A DNA stretch of 64,000 nt, taken from contig JAWKZN010000001.1 in NCBI GenBank assembly GCA_041395945.1, forward strand, positions 1,488,001 through 1,552,000, in the 5' to 3' direction. Under the pieces are notes generated by a model that was given only the letters and a program-made list of their open reading frames with translations, did no database searches and was not told the origin of the DNA. The translations under genes were made by a program, and so were the position numbers. The first letter of the stretch is position 1, and each line of letters begins with the position of its first letter. This DNA is from Pseudomonadales bacterium (GTDB lineage Bacteria; Pseudomonadota; Gammaproteobacteria; Pseudomonadales; Azotimanducaceae). This document shows, one piece after another, positions 59,096-64,000 of the stretch.

Positions 59096-60565
59096 CTAGA
59101 ATCCCTGCTGATCGACGTCCTTGGGCACCAGGGGGTAGGATATGCCCGCCCACTTCTGGACCACTCGAACCACCTGACAGGCATAGCCGAACTCATTGTC
59201 GTACCAGACGTAGAGCACCACACTGTTGTCTTTCACAATGGTCGCGCCGCCGTCGACGATGCAGGCATGACGGCTGCCGACCAGGTCGCTGGAGACCACA
59301 TCCGGCGAAGTGGTGAAGTCGATCTGACGCTGCAGCTTGGAGTGCAGCGAGGCATGACGAAGAAACTCGTTCACTTCCTCCACACTCGTGCTGCGCTCCA
59401 GGGTCAGATTGAGAATGGCCAGGGATACGTTAGGTGTCGGTACTCGAATGGCATTCCCGGTCAGCTTGCCCTCCAGTTCGGGAAGGAGCTTGACTACAGC
59501 CGATGAGGCGCCGGTCTCGGTGATCACCATATTGAGCGCTGCGCTGCGTCCGCGCCGGTTTTTCTTATGGTAGTTGTCGATCAGATTCTGGTCATTGGTG
59601 TAGGCGTGCACCGTTTCCATGTGACCGCGCACGATACCGAACTCATCATTCATCACCTTCATCGCGGGTACGATGGCATTGGTGGTGCAGGACGCCGCAG
59701 CGATGATCCTGTCCGAGGGTTCAATGATGTGAGAATTCACACCTGAGACCACGTTCTTGATGGCGCCCTTGCCCGGGGCGGTCAATACCACCTTGGCCGC
59801 ACCTGGAGATTTCAGGTGCTGGCTCAGGCCGGCTTCATCCCGCCAGGCGCCGGTGTTGTCGATCACGATCGCATCCTGAATGCCGTATTTCGTGTAGTCG
59901 ACTTCGCTCGGCGAGTTGGCGTAGATCACCCGGATCACGTTACCGTTGGCAATGATGCAGCTGTTTTCCTCATCGACCCGGATGGTGCCGTTGAAGCCTC
60001 CATGTACACTGTCCCGGCGCAGCAGCGAAGCCCGTTTCACCAGATCATCATCTCTGCCACCACGAACGACGATGGCGCGCAGACGCAGCTGTTCACCGCT
60101 GCCGGTCTTCTCGATCAGCAGCCGGGCCAGCAGCCGGCCGATACGGCCGAACCCGTAAAGCACCACATCCTGAGGGCGGGCAAGGGGTGGTACGTGGCGA
60201 CCAATCACCGTGGCACATTCGCGCCTGCAGAAATCCATCGGTGTGATCTCGCCCGCCGCAGCCTCCTCCATATAACGGGTGGCCAGCTTGCCCACATCGA
60301 TGTGGGAAGGACCGAGGTCGAGCTGGGAGAGGGCCTCGAGAATCGGATAGCTTTCGAACTCGGACAGCTCGTTCTGGGCGACCTGCCGCACATAGCGGTG
60401 GGTCTTCATGATCTGGATGACACTCTGGTTGTAGAGTGCGCGGCCGTAACAGTAGCTGACCACATTGCGACGGTAGAGCCGGCCGATGATGGGGATCATC
60501 GCCTCAGCCAGGGCTTCGCGTTCTTTCCAGTCGGGGAAGTAGTCGTCAAGGCTCGGGAGTGCCAC
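59096..60565 (-). CDS. Glyceraldehyde-3-phosphate dehydrogenase, long N-terminally extended form
   Basis: This 489-residue protein has about 130 extra N-terminal residues (helical, MALPSLDDYFPDWKERE...) before a normal GAPDH. The Rossmann motif GFGRIGR is at 138-144 and the catalytic Cys 293 in AASCTTNA; the catalytic His and the C-terminal YVWYDNEFGYACQVVR are present. Such long GAPDHs occur in Pseudomonas and relatives beside the ordinary GapA. The enzyme oxidises glyceraldehyde-3-phosphate with NAD(P)+; the role of the extension is not known. Confidence 0.93.
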   Translation of the reverse strand: MALPSLDDYFPDWKEREALAEAMIPIIGRLYRRNVVSYCYGRALYNQSVIQIMKTHRYVRQVAQNELSEFESYPILEALSQLDLGPSHIDVGKLATRYMEEAAAGEITPMDFCRRECATVIGRHVPPLARPQDVVLYGFGRIGRLLARLLIEKTGSGEQLRLRAIVVRGGRDDDLVKRASLLRRDSVHGGFNGTIRVDEENSCIIANGNVIRVIYANSPSEVDYTKYGIQDAIVIDNTGAWRDEAGLSQHLKSPGAAKVVLTAPGKGAIKNVVSGVNSHIIEPSDRIIAAASCTTNAIVPAMKVMNDEFGIVRGHMETVHAYTNDQNLIDNYHKKNRRGRSAALNMVITETGASSAVVKLLPELEGKLTGNAIRVPTPNVSLAILNLTLERSTSVEEVNEFLRHASLHSKLQRQIDFTTSPDVVSSDLVGSRHACIVDGGATIVKDNSVVLYVWYDNEFGYACQVVRVVQKWAGISYPLVPKDVDQQGF

Positions 60566-60689
60566 GGCAGATCCTCTTGTCAGGGAGGCCGCGTATTATG
60601 GGAAAGACACCTGGGCGGGGCAACAACCGGCTTGTAATCCGGTTGAATGCATCAGCCCGCCGCGGTTCTTATCTCATCGTGGTCACCGC

Positions 60690-61745
60690 TTAGCGGAACC
60701 CTTCGTTGATCGGTTCCAGAGCGGCACTACCCGGGCACAGATCGGCGGTTTCGAGCTCATTCAGCGGCCGCCTTACCGTATTGAGTATCTCGTGACAGTC
60801 CGATGTATTGGGGTCGACATAGAGCATGCCTGTCACGATTTCGCCCTGTGTCTGGCGCCGCTGCACATAATTCAGCGCACTCACCCGATCGTGGGGATCG
60901 TAGCCGTCGTCGAGCTTGCGCAGCCGCAGCACCGAACCGTCGGGCATACGCACATCTTCGCAGCTTCCCGGGGCGTAATCGGCCGTTATCTCCTGCCGGG
61001 GTTCGAAGTAATCGGTGGCCACGACCTGCTCGCTGTGACCACGCATATACTCGAAACTCTTGGTGGAGCCTGCATGATTGTTAAAAGCAACACAGGGAGA
61101 GATCACATCGAGGAACGCGAATCCCTTGTGCATGAGGGCGGCTTTGATGAGCGGCACAAGCTGCTTCTTGTCTCCAGAGAAGCTGCGGGCAACAAAGCTG
61201 GCACCGATCTGCAACGCAAGTGACACCAGGTCAATGGCGTCATACAGATTCGGTGCGCCTTTCTTACTCGTTGAGCCCTTGTCGTTGGTGGCCGAAAACT
61301 GACCCTTGGTGAGTCCGTAGGTGCCGTTATTGTCCACGATGTAGACCATGTTGATGCGACGGCGCACAATGTGAGCGAATTGACCCAGACCGATGGACGC
61401 TGTGTCTCCGTCTCCTGATATACCGATACAGTAAAGCTCTCTGTTCGCAAGATTTGCGCCGGTGGCGACCGATGGCATGCGGCCGTGTACCGAATTGAAG
61501 CCGTGGGATTTACTCAGAAAGTAGCTGGGCGTCTTCGAGGAACAGCCTATGCCAGAGATTTTGGCAAACTTGTGCGGAGGCAGTGACAGCTCCGCGCAGG
61601 CCTGAATGATCGCGGCGCTCACTGAATCGTGGCCGCATCCGGCGCAAAGCGTCGACACAGGCCCTTCGTAGTCCCGGCGGGTGAGCCCGATCTGGTTGAC
61701 CTGCAGCCGGGGGTGATGTACCCGGGGTTTGGCAACGAACGTCAT
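60690..61745 (-). CDS. korB: 2-oxoacid:ferredoxin oxidoreductase beta subunit
   Basis: This 351-residue, TPP-binding beta subunit has STLCAGCGHDSVSAAI near the N-terminus. The TPP/Mg motif is GISGDGDTASIGLGQFAHIVRRRINMVYIVDNNGTYGLTKGQFS, with GDGD in place of the GDGDL/M of the family. It catalyses oxidative decarboxylation of a 2-oxoacid, probably 2-oxoglutarate, with transfer of electrons to ferredoxin. It overlaps korA by 4 bases. Confidence 0.93.
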   Translation of the reverse strand: MTFVAKPRVHHPRLQVNQIGLTRRDYEGPVSTLCAGCGHDSVSAAIIQACAELSLPPHKFAKISGIGCSSKTPSYFLSKSHGFNSVHGRMPSVATGANLANRELYCIGISGDGDTASIGLGQFAHIVRRRINMVYIVDNNGTYGLTKGQFSATNDKGSTSKKGAPNLYDAIDLVSLALQIGASFVARSFSGDKKQLVPLIKAALMHKGFAFLDVISPCVAFNNHAGSTKSFEYMRGHSEQVVATDYFEPRQEITADYAPGSCEDVRMPDGSVLRLRKLDDGYDPHDRVSALNYVQRRQTQGEIVTGMLYVDPNTSDCHEILNTVRRPLNELETADLCPGSAALEPINEGFR

Positions 61746-63568
61746 GATTTCACCTCGGTCAGGCGCGGCAGCTTCAGCGCCGTGAAGTAATCGGAAACCT
61801 GGGCCTGAATCGTGTCAGCGGAAATCGACAGCCCACCGTAATAAAGCACAGAGTTGAGTCGAGCCGGGTCGACACCGCCTTCGTTGACCAGCAGCGATTT
61901 CATCTGGGCATCACGGTTCTGTTCTGCCACGAAAATACATTCATGGGCATCGATGAAATCGAATACCTCCGCGCCGAAAGGAAATGCCCGTATACGCAGG
62001 GTATCCAGGTAAATGCCCTCCCCGGCAAGCAGGTCGAGCGCCTCACCCATCGGCAGCGCGGTAGTGCCGTAGTAGATGATGCCGGCTTTCTTGTTCGAGC
62101 TCTGGATTTCTGCCGACGGCACCAGTGTCGCCGCCGTCTGCCACTTTTTCTGCAGACGCTGCATGTTCTCGATATAAGCCTCGGGCGATTCCGTGTAGGA
62201 GGCATACTCGTCCCGGGAAGTTCCGCGCGTGAAAAAAGCACCTTTTTCGGGGTGTGTGCCAGGATAGGTGCGATAGCCGATGCCGTCTCCGTCGACATCC
62301 AGATAACGGCCGAAACGACCGGCTGCATCCAGCGCCTGGGCATCGAGTACCTTTCCCCGGTCGTACTGGCGGGAGTCATCCCATTCGAACGGTTCGGAGA
62401 GATTGTCGTTCATCCCCAGTTCGAGATCGCTCATCACGATGACGGGAGTCTGCAGCCGATCCGCAAGATCGAGCGCTGTGGCGGAAAAATCGAAACATTC
62501 CTTCGGTGTCGAAGGAAACAGCAGGACCTGTCTGGTGTCTCCGTGGGAAGCATAGGCTGCGCTGAGAACGTCCGCCTGCTGGGTGCGGGTGGGCATTCCG
62601 GTGGAGGGTCCGGCCCGCTGAACGTCGATGATCACCGCCGGTATCTCCGCGAAGTAGGCGAGCCCGAGAAACTCACTCATCAGAGAAATCCCGGGACCGC
62701 TGGTGGCGGTAAACGCCCGCGCGCCATTCCAGGCAGCACCGATCACGATGCCGATTGCCGAGAGTTCATCCTCGGCCTGAATGATCGCGAATTTGTTCTC
62801 ACCACTGGCCTTGTCCACTCTCAGCCGGTTGGCGTAACGCTCGAATCCCTCAGCCACCGAAGTCGACGGAGTAATCGGATACCAGGCGCAGACCGTTGCA
62901 CCACCATAGACGGCACCCAGTGCGGACGCCGTATTGCCGTCCACCATGATCCTGTCACCGATCTGATTGGTACGGCGGACCTGGAACTTCAGCGGGCACT
63001 CGAGGTACTGAAGCGCGTAGTCCCGACCAATCTCAAGCGCCTTGATGTTGGGTGCGATCAGAGCCGTTTTCCCCTTGTACTGCTTTGACACCATCCCGGT
63101 TATCACGTCGAACTCGATGTTCAGCAATCCGGCCAGCGCACCCAGGTAGGTGATGTTCTTGAACAGACCGCGCTGTTTGATGTCATCGAACTCGGACATC
63201 AGCAGTGAGGTCAGGGGGATCCCGATCTCAGTAACATCCGGCCGCCGCAGATGCGCGGCAAGCGGTTTGGAGTTGTCGTAGATCAGGTAGCCGCCGGTCC
63301 TGATCGAGGCAACATCTTCCTCATAGGTTTCGGCATTCATGGCCACCATGATGTCCACACCTTCGCGGCGTCCCAGGTAGCCCTTCTCGGTGACCCGTAC
63401 TTCGAACCAGGTCGGCAGTCCCTGGATGTTCGAAGGGAATATGTTGCGGGTGGCGACCGGCACACCCATCCGGAACAGCGCTTTCGCAAACATGCCGTTG
63501 GCGCTCGCCGAGCCGGAACCATTGACGTTGGCGAACTTGATAACGAAGTCGTTGAATATCGGACTCAT
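61742..63568 (-). CDS. korA: 2-oxoacid:acceptor oxidoreductase, fused gamma-alpha subunit
   Basis: This 608-residue protein joins a gamma domain (about 1-190, KFANVNGSGSASANGMFAKALFRMG ... MVAMNAETYEED) to the alpha domain (from about 200, GNTASALGAVYGGATVCAWYPITPSTSVAEGFERY). The PITPS motif and the later GPGISLMSEFLGLAYFAEIPAVIIDVQRAGPSTGMPT are characteristic of KorA. The ATG at 63568 overlaps the upstream iron-sulfur gene by 4 bases, so all three genes are coupled. It is possibly a 2-oxoglutarate or branched-chain enzyme. Confidence 0.93.
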   Translation of the reverse strand: MSPIFNDFVIKFANVNGSGSASANGMFAKALFRMGVPVATRNIFPSNIQGLPTWFEVRVTEKGYLGRREGVDIMVAMNAETYEEDVASIRTGGYLIYDNSKPLAAHLRRPDVTEIGIPLTSLLMSEFDDIKQRGLFKNITYLGALAGLLNIEFDVITGMVSKQYKGKTALIAPNIKALEIGRDYALQYLECPLKFQVRRTNQIGDRIMVDGNTASALGAVYGGATVCAWYPITPSTSVAEGFERYANRLRVDKASGENKFAIIQAEDELSAIGIVIGAAWNGARAFTATSGPGISLMSEFLGLAYFAEIPAVIIDVQRAGPSTGMPTRTQQADVLSAAYASHGDTRQVLLFPSTPKECFDFSATALDLADRLQTPVIVMSDLELGMNDNLSEPFEWDDSRQYDRGKVLDAQALDAAGRFGRYLDVDGDGIGYRTYPGTHPEKGAFFTRGTSRDEYASYTESPEAYIENMQRLQKKWQTAATLVPSAEIQSSNKKAGIIYYGTTALPMGEALDLLAGEGIYLDTLRIRAFPFGAEVFDFIDAHECIFVAEQNRDAQMKSLLVNEGGVDPARLNSVLYYGGLSISADTIQAQVSDYFTALKLPRLTEVKS

Positions 63569-64000
63569 TCTGCGTAGGACCCCAGTTGCGGAATGTGGAC
63601 GACCGATTTCTGCATGTCCCAGGCGTTGGTCGGACAACGCTCCGCGCACAGCCCGCAGTGGATACACACGTCTTCATCCTTCACCATCACCCGCCCCGTC
63701 GCCAGCTCGTCGGACACATACAGGTCCTGTTCGACATTCGACGCCGGTGCGGTCAGCACCGTGCGCAGCTTGGTTTCTTCGGCGTTTTCGACAAAGGAGA
63801 TGCAGTCCATCGGACAGATGTCGACACAGGCATCGCACTCGATACAGAGGCGATCGCTGAAAACCGTCTGCACATCGCAGTTCAGGCAGCGCTGGGCTTC
63901 TTTCGCTCCCAGCGCTCTGTCGAATCCAAGTTCCACCTCAACCTTGATGTTGGACAGTGCTCTCGCCTTGTCCGCATGGGGCACGAGATAACGCTTGGAG
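63565..64000 (-). CDS. Ferredoxin-containing oxidoreductase, C-terminal part (truncated by window edge)
   Basis: The reading frame enters from beyond the window (SKRYLVPHADKARALSNI...) and ends at 63565. It contains one cysteine cluster, CLNCDVQTVFSDRLCIECDACVDICPMDC, and a second 4Fe-4S motif, CIHCGLCAERCPTNAW. This matches the C-terminal ferredoxin domains of FAD-dependent oxidoreductases that sit upstream of korAB and probably accept or supply electrons to it. The N-terminal flavin domain would lie outside the window. Confidence 0.85.
   Translation of the reverse strand, partial: SKRYLVPHADKARALSNIKVEVELGFDRALGAKEAQRCLNCDVQTVFSDRLCIECDACVDICPMDCISFVENAEETKLRTVLTAPASNVEQDLYVSDELATGRVMVKDEDVCIHCGLCAERCPTNAWDMQKSVVHIPQLGSYAE

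Overview
The window reads as a chromosomal segment of a GC-rich gammaproteobacterium, probably aquatic or marine. The support is a complete Na+-translocating NADH:quinone reductase operon (nqrABCDEF), a class III-type PHA synthase, a unimodular long QueF, a bacterial-small (4.5S-type) SRP RNA, a long N-terminally extended GAPDH, TRAP-type and GPH-type transporters, TonB receptors and a PEP-CTERM protein. A Pseudomonadales/Cellvibrionales-like placement is inference only. Coding density is high in most of the window and drops sharply at about 15.5-16 kb and 20.1-21.4 kb, where decayed genes accumulate.

Layout. 1-2.3 kb: the end of a SAM methyltransferase and a cytochrome b / SHP / diheme cytochrome c operon. 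2.3-6.4 kb: an FHA protein, a fibronectin-type lipoprotein, and a PHA synthase pair with a GNAT enzyme. 6.4-16 kb: an M23 peptidase with an intradiol dioxygenase, a membrane-tethered response regulator, an esterase, an M20 peptidase, a GPH transporter, a lipoprotein, a GNAT enzyme and a dioxygenase pseudogene. 16-20.1 kb: a duplicated-HTH protein and a divergent AraC regulator / TonB receptor pair. 20.1-30.1 kb: an accessory block holding ankyrin debris, a heme-type TonB receptor, a cohesin-like PEP-CTERM protein beside a dockerin-tailed propeller, a TolB-like lipoprotein, a PDZ protein coupled to a heme c/FG-GAP protein, and a mosaic pseudogene. This block lies between direct repeats of the TonB 3' end that are exactly 10,017 bp apart. 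30.2-31.8 kb: an ISL3-family insertion with 8-bp target repeats inside the terminator palindrome of tRNA-Ser(GGA), then the SRP RNA and a 71-bp inverted repeat upstream of it.

31.9-52.8 kb: a coiled-coil membrane protein, an acyltransferase, queF, an AGCS symporter translationally coupled to a circularly permuted ATP-grasp/alpha-E protein followed by a transglutaminase and an alkylsulfatase, a TAXI/TRAP uptake pair, a degenerate GGDEF-EAL protein, mobA, divergent bfr/bfd, a probable selenoprotein, a DUF2799 lipoprotein, an epoxide-hydrolase-like enzyme, a class V aminotransferase and a TM2 protein. 52.9-64 kb (all minus strand): nqrF-A, GAPDH, and korB-korA with an upstream iron-sulfur protein cut by the window edge.

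The most interesting items are: (i) a GrdB-family gene (48094-49026) with an in-frame TGA in a UxxC motif, followed at 11 nt by a perfect hairpin, which looks like selenocysteine insertion; (ii) a cohesin-like/dockerin-like gene pair joined to PEP-CTERM sorting; (iii) a mosaic pseudogene made of a transporter fragment and a TonB receptor fragment, which also creates large direct repeats; and (iv) the IS insertion that splits a 64-bp perfect palindrome containing the tRNA 3' end. All identifications rest on reading the translated sequence; no database search was run.
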